Shown in pieces: positions 1-8,648 of a DNA stretch of 56,835 nt. Below the pieces are notes generated by a model, which saw only the letters and a program-made list of their open reading frames with translations, had not been told where the DNA came from and did not search any database. A program made the position numbers and the translations under genes. The stretch lies in assembly GCA_964519955.1 (NCBI GenBank), contig CAZFLM010000040.1, forward strand, positions 1 to 56,835. Reading direction: 5' to 3'. Source of the DNA: CAZFLM01 sp964519955. Its GTDB lineage: Bacteria; Armatimonadota; Chthonomonadetes; Chthonomonadales; CAJBBX01. Numbering within the stretch: position 1 is the first letter of the stretch; every line of letters begins with the position of its first letter.

Positions 1-37
1 TCGCTGTGGTCATTCCGTCGATGGCTGGAAGAGCCGT

Positions 38-112
38 TCTTCATCGCGCGTCTAGCGCCGTGGTGGGATGGGCCTCCGTGCCCGTCCAGTGCCGAGCCGC
101 AGCGGGGCGCAT
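38..112 (-). repeat. Stop-codon-associated palindromic repeat, copy A
   Basis: On the minus strand this lies directly behind the TGA of the pyruvate-kinase-like gene. It carries the core GGGCACGGAGGCCCATCCCA shared with copies near 13.9, 32.3, 52.86 and 52.94 kb. The core folds as GGGC/GCCC around a short loop, and the flanks can extend the stem imperfectly. This is the most diverged copy: its distal arm does not end in the CCAGGCTAG seen in the best copies. Confidence 0.7.
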
Positions 113-2007
113 CAGTTCGTCTCGGTATTCCACGGGGCCGGCGCCGACCATGAACGCAGCTCCCGCAGCAGCGATACCTTCTTGCTCTGGTGCGACTGCA
201 TCGGGTAGAGGATGTCGTCGAGGGTGCGCACCGCCGCCAGCACGTGCGGCCCCTTGTTCAGCATCACGCACTCCGCGCGCACGCTCATGGCCGCGTCCGT
301 GATCTCCGCGCGGCTCGGCGTGCCGGTCTGCGCCAGGTTCTCCAACACCTGCGTCGCCCAGATGACGGGCATGTGCGCGGCCTCGCAGAGCCACAGGATC
401 TCCTCCTGCACCTCGGCCAGCCGCTCGTAGCCGCACTCCACCGCCAGGTCGCCCCGCGCGATCATGACGCCCGCCGTCTCGAACCGCATCGCCGCCAACA
501 GCAGGTCCGGCAGGTTCTCGAAGGCGCGGATGTTCTCGATCTTGAGGACCAGCGCACGGTCCGCAGCTCCCAGCTCGGCAAGCCGCGCCTGCACACCGAG
601 CACGTCCGCGACGCTCTGCACAAAGGAGACACCGATCATGTCCGCATGGTGCGCGGCAAAGGCGAGGTCCTCGACGTCCTTCTCGGTCAGTGCCTGGAGC
701 CGCAGCCGGCTGTCGGGCAGGTTGATGCCCTTCTCCGAGCGCAGCTTGTCGCCTTTGGGCCGGGCCTGAGTGATGCGCACGCGGATCTCGTCGCCCGTCA
801 CCTCGGCCACGACGCCGCCGATCTTGCCGTCGTCGAGCCACACTCGCTCGCCCGGCGCCACGTCCGCGAAGGCGTCCGGCGGCAGGCACGCGATCCGCGC
901 CGGGCTCGTCACGTTGCCATCCTCGTCCCGCAGCGCCGGCCGGCCCGGCTGCGGGCTGCGCGTGAGGATGAGCGTGTCGCCGCGCTTCAGCAGCAGGGCG
1001 TTCCGCGACGGGTCCGGCAGCCCCACCTCGGCGGTATCCGGCTCTCCCGAACGCGGACCTCCCAACCTCCGCAGCAATGCGCCGGGCAGCACGAACGCCG
1101 TGTCGCGCGAGGTGGCGACGCACCCCTCCGGCAGCACCTCCGCGACGACCAGCGTGCAGCGCACATCGCGCGCGTCCGTCACCTCCACCACGTCGCCTGC
1201 GGCCAGCGCCGCGACCCAGTGCGCGTCGGTCACGATCGTGCAGTCGATGTCCGGCGGCGCCTGGGCCGCGAACTCGGCGGTCGAGAGCCAGATCCGCGCC
1301 GGCCCGGACGCTCTCCCCAGCCGGTCGACGCGGGGCCGCCAGCGCAGCGCCGCAGCCTCGTCGCTCACCGGGCCAGTCCGCAGCTTGGGCCCGGCCAGGT
1401 CCATCATCACCCGGCAGCGGACGCCCAGCTCCTCCTCGGCCTCTCGCAGGTGACTGATCATGCTGCGCCACTCGTCCGGGCCATCGTGCGCGCAGTTGAT
1501 GCGCATGCAGTCCATGCCGCTCGTCAGCAGGTCGCGCACCAAGGCGCCATCGGTCGCGGCCGCGCTGGGCATCGTCACCATGATGCTGACGCCGCGGCGG
1601 GCCGGCCGCGCTCCCAGCAGGTTCTGCGTCTGCCGCTCCAGGATGCGGTGCCCGTCCATCAGGCCGACGGCGGCCTCGTAGCGCCGCGGCAGGCACCAGG
1701 GCCGGCCGGCGAGCCGGTGCAGCACGTGCAGCACCGCGTTCACGCTCGCCATCACGTGGGCTTCGGCGCGTCCGAGCGAGCTGAGCCCCAGCGTGGCGAG
1801 CCGCACCTGGATGTGGCGAACGTCGTGGCGGCGAAACGCGACGTAGTGGAGCAGGTTGGCAGCGCTGGGCAGGTGCGAGGGATGCAGTGCCTTCCCATGC
1901 GCCGCGAGCCACGCCTCCGCCTTCACCAGGTCCAGGCGAATGTCGCCCAACTGCTCGGTCAGCTCATCCAGGGCCCGCGAATCGCAGACCGGATCGGATT
2001 GCCCCAT
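112..2007 (-). CDS. pyk: Pyruvate-kinase-like protein, N-terminally extended, no C-terminal domain
   Basis: About 631 residues. The first ~140 residues resemble no part of classical pyruvate kinase. The catalytic (beta/alpha)8 barrel follows, with the GM-x-R-x-N segment, DLAGPKLRTG (classical DLKGPEIRTG), KGINLP, the active-site lysine in LVLKIEN, and MIARGDLAVECG followed by PVIWATQVLEN. The barrel is split by a larger B-domain-like insertion than usual. The protein stops soon after the barrel, so the C-terminal allosteric domain is absent. I chose the ATG at 2007 because GGGAG precedes it and the barrel does not need the upstream extension. Family knowledge: PEP + ADP to pyruvate + ATP. This long architecture is known in some bacteria, but activity on PEP is inferred. 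The gene is divergent from gspE and ends in repeat copy A. Confidence 0.85.
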   Translation of the reverse strand: MGQSDPVCDSRALDELTEQLGDIRLDLVKAEAWLAAHGKALHPSHLPSAANLLHYVAFRRHDVRHIQVRLATLGLSSLGRAEAHVMASVNAVLHVLHRLAGRPWCLPRRYEAAVGLMDGHRILERQTQNLLGARPARRGVSIMVTMPSAAATDGALVRDLLTSGMDCMRINCAHDGPDEWRSMISHLREAEEELGVRCRVMMDLAGPKLRTGPVSDEAAALRWRPRVDRLGRASGPARIWLSTAEFAAQAPPDIDCTIVTDAHWVAALAAGDVVEVTDARDVRCTLVVAEVLPEGCVATSRDTAFVLPGALLRRLGGPRSGEPDTAEVGLPDPSRNALLLKRGDTLILTRSPQPGRPALRDEDGNVTSPARIACLPPDAFADVAPGERVWLDDGKIGGVVAEVTGDEIRVRITQARPKGDKLRSEKGINLPDSRLRLQALTEKDVEDLAFAAHHADMIGVSFVQSVADVLGVQARLAELGAADRALVLKIENIRAFENLPDLLLAAMRFETAGVMIARGDLAVECGYERLAEVQEEILWLCEAAHMPVIWATQVLENLAQTGTPSRAEITDAAMSVRAECVMLNKGPHVLAAVRTLDDILYPMQSHQSKKVSLLRELRSWSAPAPWNTETN

Positions 2008-2339
2008 GGCTCTGTGCTCCCTTCCAGGGAAAGCGACTCGCCAGGCGGCTGTCGGAGGCAGCGGCAGACAGCCGGCGCCCCCGTCTTCCATGCACACGAC
2101 GGTGTTTCCTGCGGAAGATGCCACAAGGCCCAGCCATTCGGTCGACCTGAGCCCCATCCAGTCGGCCCGACTTGCGACCGATACATTCGCTGGGACCGGT
2201 TACCAAGCGGCCCCGAATGCCGTTCATGAAGATGGGGAATCGCGGCGCCCCAAGCGCGTCCCATCGCCTCCCCGCTGTGACCACGAACGCGTCAGCTCAA
2301 TAGCACGCGCCAGAGCCGGCCCGTGGACCGGTTTGGCAC

Positions 2340-2355
2340 TTCATAAATCCTTCAT
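2340..2355 (+). promoter_or_regulatory. Putative response-regulator box 1, TTCAT-N6-TTCAT
   Basis: Reads TTCATAAATCCTTCAT, two TTCAT half-sites with an 11-bp period. The same arrangement occurs at 2436-2451 and twice in front of the OmpR-type regulator at 18.9 kb. Direct half-sites one helical turn apart are typical of OmpR/PhoB-family regulators. Assignment to the regulator in this window is inference. Confidence 0.5.
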
Positions 2356-2435
2356 TCTGCTCGGATACGCTGTACACGTTCCGGCAGAAGGCTTCCGCAC
2401 CCTCGACAGCAATGCAGCGGGAGGGTTTCCAGGCC

Positions 2436-2451
2436 TTCATCATTCCTTCAT
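2436..2451 (+). promoter_or_regulatory. Putative response-regulator box 2, TTCAT-N6-TTCAT
   Basis: Reads TTCATCATTCCTTCAT, again with an 11-bp period, 72 bases before the gspE start. The second half-site continues as TTCATGAA, as does the box at 18840. CTGTACG lies 12 bases downstream and may be part of a -10 region. Confidence 0.5.
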
Positions 2452-2522
2452 GAACGAGCCTGTCTGTACGTTCGTGAGGAAGCAGGCGGGGGCGGGAGCC
2501 TCAGAGGAAGAGGAAAGCAGAC

Positions 2523-4070
2523 ATGGGCCAGGTGGCAACATCCAAGTGGTTCGAGTGGGTCGATCTAGAGGCGGTGAAGCCGAGCGAGGAAGCCGCGCGA
2601 CTGGCGCCTCCGGAGTTGGCCCTCAAGCACCAGGTGCTGCCCATAGCGATCGAGGGCGACACGCTGGTCGTCGCCATCGGATCCGCCCAGTCGTTGGGCG
2701 CGGCGGATGAGCTGGGCAAACTGCTGCAGATGAACACACGGGCCGTTATCGCCGCGCCGAACCTCATTCGCAGCCTGATCGAAGAGATCTTCATCGAGCG
2801 CATCCTGGCCGATCTGCCCGGCCAGAGCGACGACTCGGGCTTGCCGGAGGCGGACGACACCACCGACCTGGCCGACCTGCAGAAGATGGCCGGCGAGGCC
2901 GCGACCATCCAGATGGTCAACCTGATCTTCGCCCAGGCAGTCCGAGACCAGGCAAGCGACATCCACGTCGAGCCCTACGAGAAGACGGTGAAGATCCGCT
3001 ATCGCGTGGACGGCATGCTGCGGGACGCCATGGAGCCTCCGAAGCGCATGCACGCGGCGATCGTCTCCCGCATCAAGATCCTGGGCGAGATGAACATCGC
3101 CGAGCGCCGGCTTCCGCAGGACGGGCGCATCAAGCTGGTCATCGCGGGCAGGCAGATCGACGTCCGCGTCAGCATCGTGCCCACCGTGTTCGGCGAGCGG
3201 GCCGTCATGCGCATCCTCGACAAGAGCACCGCCATGCTGGGGCTCGAGGAACTCGGGATGCGCCACGACACGCTGATGAGGTTCCGCTCCGTCATCAAGG
3301 TCCCGCACGGCGTCATCCTGGCGACTGGCCCGACCGGCTCCGGCAAATCGACAAGCCTCTATGCGTCGCTCCAAGAGATCTGGTCCTCGACGACCAACAT
3401 CCTGACGATCGAGGATCCTGTCGAGTACCAGGTGGCCGGCATCAGCCAGATCCAGGTGCGGCCCCAGATCGGCCTCACCTTCGCCGGAGGGCTGCGAAGC
3501 ATCGTGCGCCAGGACCCGGACGTGATCATGGTCGGCGAAATCCGCGACCACGAGACGGCGGACATCGCGATCCATGCGGCCCTCACCGGGCACCTGGTCT
3601 TCAGCACGCTGCACACGAACGACGCGGCCGGCGCCATCACCCGCCTCCTGGACATGGGCGTGGAGCCGTACCTGGTCGCCTCGTCGCTCGTCGCAACCGT
3701 CGCCCAGCGCCTCGTTCGCCGGGTCTGCACGAACTGCGCGGAACCCTACGATCCGAAGGCGGAGGTGCTCGAGGCGATTGGCATCGACCCCGGGAGCATC
3801 AACGGGGGAAGCCCCATCCGCCGGGGCCGCGGCTGCGACAAGTGCCAGAACACGGGATTCAAGGGCCGCCACGGCCTCTACGAGCTGCTGCTGGTCGACG
3901 ACACCGTGCGCAGAATGACGGTTGCGCGGAACAGCTCGGTCGATATCAAGGACTTCGCGGTCGCTTCGCAGGGAATGAGGACGCTCCTCGGAGACGGGAA
4001 GCTCGCCGTGCTGGACGGCAAGACGACGCCGGAGGAAGTGCTCCGCGTCTGCCAGAGGGACGTGGTGTAA
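2523..4070 (+). CDS. gspE: T2SS assembly ATPase GspE
   Basis: 515 residues, normal for GspE/PilB secretion ATPases. An N-terminal MshEN-like region (about 1-100) precedes the ATPase core. Walker A GPTGSGKS lies near residues 269-276. The Asp/His-box region (VEDPVEYQ-like IEDPVEYQ), a Walker B stretch ending in MVGEIRD, and the switch STLHTNDAAGA follow. A tetracysteine zinc site (CTNC near 402-405, CDKC near 438-441) marks the GspE/PilB class. It acts at the cytoplasmic face of the inner membrane and powers pseudopilus assembly. First gene of a tight operon: its TAA overlaps the ATG of gspF. GspE rather than PilB is preferred because the operon carries gspG-K and a secretin. Confidence 0.93.
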   Translation: MGQVATSKWFEWVDLEAVKPSEEAARLAPPELALKHQVLPIAIEGDTLVVAIGSAQSLGAADELGKLLQMNTRAVIAAPNLIRSLIEEIFIERILADLPGQSDDSGLPEADDTTDLADLQKMAGEAATIQMVNLIFAQAVRDQASDIHVEPYEKTVKIRYRVDGMLRDAMEPPKRMHAAIVSRIKILGEMNIAERRLPQDGRIKLVIAGRQIDVRVSIVPTVFGERAVMRILDKSTAMLGLEELGMRHDTLMRFRSVIKVPHGVILATGPTGSGKSTSLYASLQEIWSSTTNILTIEDPVEYQVAGISQIQVRPQIGLTFAGGLRSIVRQDPDVIMVGEIRDHETADIAIHAALTGHLVFSTLHTNDAAGAITRLLDMGVEPYLVASSLVATVAQRLVRRVCTNCAEPYDPKAEVLEAIGIDPGSINGGSPIRRGRGCDKCQNTGFKGRHGLYELLLVDDTVRRMTVARNSSVDIKDFAVASQGMRTLLGDGKLAVLDGKTTPEEVLRVCQRDVV

Positions 4071-5296
4071 TGGCTAGCCGCTCGTTCGCCTATACCGCCC
4101 TGGACATGAACGGGGCCAAGCGCAAGGGCGTCATCGAGGCCGATGACCGAGACGCCGCGGTCGCCAAGCTGGCCACCGAGGGCCGCTTCGTCGTCGAGAT
4201 CAAGGCCGCCGAAGCCGCCGCGATGGTTCGCGAGAACCATACGAACGGGCACAACGGCCGCCGCCCGTCGCGCCAGGACCTTGCGCTCTTCACCCGGCGC
4301 CTGGCGGACCTCGCCCGTGCGGGCCTGCCGCTCGACCGCGTTCTGGGCGTCATCATCGAGCAGTCCGAGAACGGCGTGCTGCGCGCGGTCACGAACGATG
4401 CGCTCGCCGACGTGCGGTCCGGTCTGCCGGTGAGTCAGGCGCTGGCGAAGCACCCGAAGCTGTTCCCAGAGATGTTCACGCAGACGCTGCGGGCCGGCGA
4501 GGCCAGCGGCCAGTTCCCGGAGACGGCCGCCCGGCTCGCCGATCTGCAAGAGAAGGAAGTCGCCCGGCGCAGTCAGATCGTCAGCGCTCTGGTCTACCCG
4601 ACCATCCTGGCGTTCACGGCGCTCACGGTCATCACATTCCTGATGACCTTCGTCATCCCGCGCCTCTCGGGCGTCTTCAAGGACCTGGGCGACACGCTGC
4701 CGTTCACCACCAAGCTGCTGATGGCGACCGCCGACCTGCTGGTCAGCAAGTGGCCGATCATCGTGGGCGGCATCGTCGTGGGCGTCATCGCGCTGCGTGG
4801 CTGGCTTGCGACGTCGGCCGGCCAGCGAGCCCGCGACCGCTTCTTCCTGCGCGCGCCCATCCTCGGCCCGGTCACCACGAAGGCGACGGTCTCGCGCTTC
4901 TCGCGGGTCCTGGGCACGCTCATCTACGGAGGCGTTCCGATCCTCGAGGCGCTCGAACTTGCCGGCCTCGCGTCGGGCAACCGCCTCTTCGTCGACAGCG
5001 CCAAGGCGCTCGCCGCGGAGGTGCGCGAAGGCCGGCCGATGGCCCAGGCGATGACCGACGCGGGAGAGTTCCCGCCGGTTCTGGTCCACATGGTGGCCAT
5101 CGGCGAAGAGACCGGCGACCTGCCGCAGATGCTGGAGCGGGTCTGCGAGAGCCTGGATTTCGAGGTGGACACCGGGATGCGGCGTCTCATCTCTCTGGTC
5201 GAGCCCATCATCGTCCTCAGCATGGGCACGTTCGTCGGGTTCGTGGTCGTCTCGGTGATGCTGCCGATTTTCCAGGCGCAGAGCCTGGTGAAGTGA
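4070..5296 (+). CDS. gspF: T2SS inner-membrane platform protein GspF
   Basis: 408 residues, the usual GspF/PilC size. It has two homologous cytoplasmic T2SF domains (about residues 70-195 and 275-395), each followed by membrane segments. Both carry the family pattern of FTRRLADLARAGLPL and FSRVLGTLIYGGVPILEAL, with GEETGDLPQML before the last segment. The start ATG lies in the TAATG junction with gspE; upstream in-frame starts fall inside gspE and are not needed. Platform protein that couples GspE to pseudopilin assembly. Confidence 0.92.
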   Translation: MASRSFAYTALDMNGAKRKGVIEADDRDAAVAKLATEGRFVVEIKAAEAAAMVRENHTNGHNGRRPSRQDLALFTRRLADLARAGLPLDRVLGVIIEQSENGVLRAVTNDALADVRSGLPVSQALAKHPKLFPEMFTQTLRAGEASGQFPETAARLADLQEKEVARRSQIVSALVYPTILAFTALTVITFLMTFVIPRLSGVFKDLGDTLPFTTKLLMATADLLVSKWPIIVGGIVVGVIALRGWLATSAGQRARDRFFLRAPILGPVTTKATVSRFSRVLGTLIYGGVPILEALELAGLASGNRLFVDSAKALAAEVREGRPMAQAMTDAGEFPPVLVHMVAIGEETGDLPQMLERVCESLDFEVDTGMRRLISLVEPIIVLSMGTFVGFVVVSVMLPIFQAQSLVK

Positions 5297-5306
5297 GGAG
5301 AGTTCA

Positions 5307-5744
5307 ATGATACGAATGCGGTCCACCTCCAAATCCCACGCGTTCACGCTCATCGAGCTGCTCGTGGTGATCCTGATCCTCGCGATCTTGGCTGCCCTGG
5401 TGGTGCCGAGAGTTGTCGGACGTACGGCGGAGGCCAAGCGGGCCAAGGCCAAGGCCGACATCGCGACCCTTTCGAGCCTGCTGCAGCAGTACCGCGTGGA
5501 CAACGACGCGTTCCCGACCACGGAGGAAGGGCTCGGCGCGCTCGTGAGCCAGCCGTCGAGCGCGCCGAACTGGAAGGGTCCTTACACCAGCAAGGCCATC
5601 CCGAGGGACCCGTGGGCATCGGACTACGTCTACGAGGCGCCGGGGCCCAACAACGAAGACTTCATCATCGTCTCGTATGGTGCGGACCGCGCTGAGGGAG
5701 GCGACGGCGACAACGCCGACATCACCAGCAGCGACAACGACTAG
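5307..5744 (+). CDS. gspG: Major pseudopilin GspG
   Basis: 145 residues. A class III signal peptide (basic leader ending ...KSHA, then FTLIELLVVILILAILAALV) has the invariant Glu at mature position 5. The C-terminal half carries the GspG-type motif FPTTEEGLGALVSQP, then GPY and PRDPWASDY, family hallmarks of the calcium-binding major pseudopilin. Ten bases after gspF, preceded by GAGGAG. Processing needs a prepilin peptidase, which is not in this window. Confidence 0.93.
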   Translation: MIRMRSTSKSHAFTLIELLVVILILAILAALVVPRVVGRTAEAKRAKAKADIATLSSLLQQYRVDNDAFPTTEEGLGALVSQPSSAPNWKGPYTSKAIPRDPWASDYVYEAPGPNNEDFIIVSYGADRAEGGDGDNADITSSDND

Positions 5745-5763
5745 CGGCGGAGCACCAGTCGCC

Positions 5764-6306
5764 ATGATTCGGACACAGCGAACAGCGCGCACGACACGAG
5801 GCTTCACGCTCATCGAGATGAGCTGCGTCATCGCGATCATGTTCGTCGTCGCCGCGCTCATAATGCCGGACTTCGTGACCATGCGGCGGTCGAGGGCGCT
5901 TCAGGACCTGAAGGCGGCCATCCACCGCCTGCCGATCGAGGCCGCCAACGAGTCGCGGGCCCGCGCGCTCCCTGCTCGGATCGTGATCGAGAACGACACG
6001 CTTATCCTGCAGTACGTCCCGCTGGAGGACGATCCGGTCGAGGTGAAGCGGGTGGAGCTGTCCAGCCTGATGAGCATCCAGGGCGTTCGCCAGGGCGGCG
6101 AGGCGGTGGATACCGGCTCATGGAACTGGCAGGTCTACCCCGATGGTTCCGCCGTTACGGCCGCCATCGTGTTCAAGGAAGGGTCCAACACCCTGTCGCT
6201 CGTGCTTGAGCGCGACGGGCAGACCCAGTGGGTGTCCGGCGAGCCGCCCGATACGTCCGACGACGAGTGGGATGCCGGGGAGATCGAATACCGTGAGTCG
6301 AGCTAG
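5764..6306 (+). CDS. gspH: Minor pseudopilin GspH-like
   Basis: 180 residues from the ATG at 5764. The leader ends TTRG, then FTLIEMSCVIAIMFVVAALI, a type IV pilin-like N-methylation segment with Glu5. The rest shows the beta-rich GspH layout without strong motifs, so the H assignment rests mainly on position between gspG and gspI. Its 3' end overlaps the start of gspI by 14 bases. Confidence 0.75.
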   Translation: MIRTQRTARTTRGFTLIEMSCVIAIMFVVAALIMPDFVTMRRSRALQDLKAAIHRLPIEAANESRARALPARIVIENDTLILQYVPLEDDPVEVKRVELSSLMSIQGVRQGGEAVDTGSWNWQVYPDGSAVTAAIVFKEGSNTLSLVLERDGQTQWVSGEPPDTSDDEWDAGEIEYRESS

Positions 6307-6676
6307 ACGTGGGTTCACCCTGGTTGAGCTGCTGGTCGCGGTCCTGCTGGTGGCCGTCGCGGTCAGCAGTGTGATGGGCGGCCTGCGGGCCGTCGCCGCG
6401 GCGGACGTGAAGGCCAAGGAAGCCGACGTGCTGCAGAGCCTGGCCTTCGAGAAGGCGCATGACGTGTTGGCGACCGAGACCGCCAGCACCGCTTCGGGGA
6501 GCGGCAACTTCTCGGACCAGGGCTACCCGAAGGTCACCTGGACCGCCGACGTGCAGGCCAGCGGCACCGAGGACATCGATCAGTTAACGGTCGAGGCCAG
6601 CAGCGGCAGCCAGACGCAGAAGGTGACCTGCCTGTTCTACGTCCGGCCGACGACGGGAACGACGACGACGGAATGA
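6293..6676 (+). CDS. gspI: Minor pseudopilin GspI-like
   Basis: 127 residues, close to GspI length. The GTG start at 6293 lies inside the end of gspH, with GGGGAG about 10 bases upstream. Short leader VSRARRG, then FTLVELLVAVLLVAVAVSSVMGG with Glu5, followed by residues resembling the GspI family (alternating A/L, ending in a beta-rich tail and a Thr-rich C terminus). In other secretion systems GspI nucleates the pseudopilus tip with J and K, which follow here in order. The next gene overlaps by four bases (ATGA). Confidence 0.75.
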   Translation: MSRARRGFTLVELLVAVLLVAVAVSSVMGGLRAVAAADVKAKEADVLQSLAFEKAHDVLATETASTASGSGNFSDQGYPKVTWTADVQASGTEDIDQLTVEASSGSQTQKVTCLFYVRPTTGTTTTE

Positions 6677-7410
6677 AGCGCGCAGCCTCACAATCGCAGA
6701 ACGGCATCGTCCTGGTCGAGCTGCTGCTCGTGCTGGCGATCACCGCGATCATGACGGTCGCGATCGGCTACGCCTTCGTCGCCGCGCTGGACGTTCAGCG
6801 GACGCACGTAAGCCGCCAGTCCCAGGTCGACACGGTCGCCGCGATGCAGCGCCGCATCACGAAGCTGCTGCAGGGCGCGGTCCTGGCGGACGACTCGGCG
6901 GACGAGACGACGTACATGCTGGGCCAGGCGTCGGAGTATGGCGACACGGGCACGATGGGCTGCGACGAGCTGATCTTCTCGACGGTGTCCGAGGCGGTGC
7001 CCGCCGCGGCGGTGAACGACACCGACACCTTCGAGGAGCAGCACGAGAAGATGGGCTGCATCGGCGGCGTGGCGGAGGTGCGGCTGGGCGTCGACCCGAT
7101 CGGCGAGGCCGGCGACCGCAGCGGTCTGTTCATCCGCGTCCAACGCCCCAGCGACGCCGACACGACCCAGGGCGGGCGCGAGCGCGTGCTGTGCGCCGAC
7201 ATCCAGCGCATCGGGTTCCAGTTCTGGGACGGCCTCGAGTGGCTCGACACCTGGGACACCGTATCGGTCAGCCGCAGGCTGCCGGCCGCCGTCAGGGTGA
7301 GCTACACGCTCACCGGCGACAAGGACAAGGAAGTGCACACGTTCATCGTCCGCATTCCGGGCAGCGATGTCGACGCGGACGACCCGGTCGAGACGGAGAC
7401 CACGTCATGA
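6673..7410 (+). CDS. gspJ: Minor pseudopilin GspJ-like
   Basis: 245 residues. The N terminus has a short leader then IVLVELLLVLAITAIMTVAIGYAF, with Glu5 but Ile instead of Phe at position 1 and Val at 2. The large periplasmic domain has the GspJ-type C-terminal layout (RLPAAVRVSYTLTGD followed by a beta strand and FIVRIPG). ATGA overlap on both sides. Position I-J-K supports the call more than the sequence. Confidence 0.75.
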   Translation: MKRAASQSQNGIVLVELLLVLAITAIMTVAIGYAFVAALDVQRTHVSRQSQVDTVAAMQRRITKLLQGAVLADDSADETTYMLGQASEYGDTGTMGCDELIFSTVSEAVPAAAVNDTDTFEEQHEKMGCIGGVAEVRLGVDPIGEAGDRSGLFIRVQRPSDADTTQGGRERVLCADIQRIGFQFWDGLEWLDTWDTVSVSRRLPAAVRVSYTLTGDKDKEVHTFIVRIPGSDVDADDPVETETTS

Positions 7411-8648
7411 GCGCGCGGCGGCCGAGAGCCTTCGTGCTCGTCCAGGTGCTGATCGTGATCGCCTGCCTCCTGGCGCTCATGGCGATGCTGGTGGCCGACC
7501 AGCGCGTGAGCATGCGCAAGACCCAGGACACGCTCCGGGAGAGGCGCGCGCAGTTGGCCGCCGAGTCCGCCGTGGCGATGGCCATCGCGACGCTCGAGGA
7601 CGCGACGACAGACAAGGTCACGCTCGACGACGACTGGGCCACGCTCGGCGACACCGGCGCCGAGGAGTACACCCTGGGCACGTCGTCCTACCGGCTGGAG
7701 ATCGTCGACGCCGGCTCGTTGGTCGATGTCAACTACGCGACCAGCGCCCAGCTCGACCTGATGCCGGTGGACGAGGAGATGCGGGACAGCTTGCTCGACT
7801 GGCGCGAGAGCGGCACGACCGAGCGGACGTACGGCGCCAAGGACAGCTACTACAACGCGCTCGATCCGCCGTACAACGCCAGGCTCGGCAACCTGCCGGT
7901 CCTGAGCGAGCTGCTGCTGGTCAGGGGCTGGACCGCGCAGCGGCTCTACGACACGACGGATCAGGAGCTGCGTTCGTCGGTGAGCCTGGAAGACGACGAT
8001 GGCAACGACATCCCGTTGGCCACCATCCTGACGGCGGAGTCCGGGTGCCCGAACACGCAGTCCGATGGCACGACCCGCATCAACATTGGCAGCGGGACGC
8101 TGGATGCGTCGGTGTTCATGCAGTTCGGCATCGCGCCGCCCATCGCCCAGATCCTGGCGCGGTCCGGCCCGTACAACTCGTTCTCCGAGCTGCTGGTGAT
8201 GCCGGGCATCAACACCACGATCGCGCAGTCTCTGATGAACTCCGTGACCTTCACGAACAGCACTCGCTTGCATGGCAAGGTGAACCTGAACACAGTGAAG
8301 CGGTCCGTCCTGCTGACGCTGCCGAACGTGACGACGGACATCGCGGACTCGATCATCTCGCAGCAGTCGACAGGTTTCAGTTCTCTCGGCGACCTGGCCA
8401 ATCTGTCCGGCATCTCGATGTCGACGCTGGCCAACATCGCCGACTACTTCACGATCAGCGGCGATACGTTCGTCATCCGCGCCTACGGCAAGAGCGGAGG
8501 ACTGGGCGTCGCGCTGGAGGTGACCGTGCGGAAGGACAGCGACCGCGTCCGCGTTGTGACGTGGGAGCGGGTAGGCGGATCCGGAGTCCCGGCGTGGTGG
8601 TGCTGGGACGAGAACGCGACTAACACCACCACGATAGGTGTGCAATGA
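7407..8648 (+). CDS. gspK: Minor pseudopilin GspK
   Basis: 413 residues from the ATG at 7407. Leader RRPRA, then FVLVQVLIVIACLLALMAML. Glu5 is replaced by Gln, fitting the known exception that GspK lacks Glu5. The body has the T2SSK domain pattern: DAGSLVDVNYA and two helix-hairpin-helix-like segments (LLVMPGINTTIAQSLM, LANLSGISMSTLANI) after a KVNLNTVKRSVLLTLP stretch typical of GspK. Caps the pseudopilus tip with I and J. Overlaps neighbours by four bases each. Confidence 0.88.
   Translation: MSARRPRAFVLVQVLIVIACLLALMAMLVADQRVSMRKTQDTLRERRAQLAAESAVAMAIATLEDATTDKVTLDDDWATLGDTGAEEYTLGTSSYRLEIVDAGSLVDVNYATSAQLDLMPVDEEMRDSLLDWRESGTTERTYGAKDSYYNALDPPYNARLGNLPVLSELLLVRGWTAQRLYDTTDQELRSSVSLEDDDGNDIPLATILTAESGCPNTQSDGTTRINIGSGTLDASVFMQFGIAPPIAQILARSGPYNSFSELLVMPGINTTIAQSLMNSVTFTNSTRLHGKVNLNTVKRSVLLTLPNVTTDIADSIISQQSTGFSSLGDLANLSGISMSTLANIADYFTISGDTFVIRAYGKSGGLGVALEVTVRKDSDRVRVVTWERVGGSGVPAWWCWDENATNTTTIGVQ

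Larger units (their letters stand above)
2008..2522. other. Divergent intergenic region between pyk-like gene and gspE
   Basis: No credible gene is seen in these 515 bases. A possible minus-strand promoter for pyk reads TTGGTA (2206-2201), 17 bp, then TATCGG (2083-2078 region on the complement of CCGATA); it is weak. The half nearer gspE holds two TTCAT-N6-TTCAT direct repeats, listed separately, each followed 12-14 bases later by CTGTAC. The gspE start has a purine-rich ribosome site (AGAGGAAAG) just upstream. Confidence 0.4.

Noticed and set aside
41..1912. Long open frame of 623 codons on the minus strand, overlapping the pyk-like gene
   Set aside because: It is an out-of-frame shadow in GC-rich sequence: Ala/Arg/Gly-dominated, no domain, and it lies inside a recognisable coding gene. 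Similar shadows cover most real genes here.
2331..2350. TTTGGCACTTCATAAATCC before gspE as a sigma-54 promoter
   Set aside because: TGGCAC is present but the -12 block reads AAATC, without the required GC, unlike the three sites near 44 kb. It overlaps the TTCAT box.
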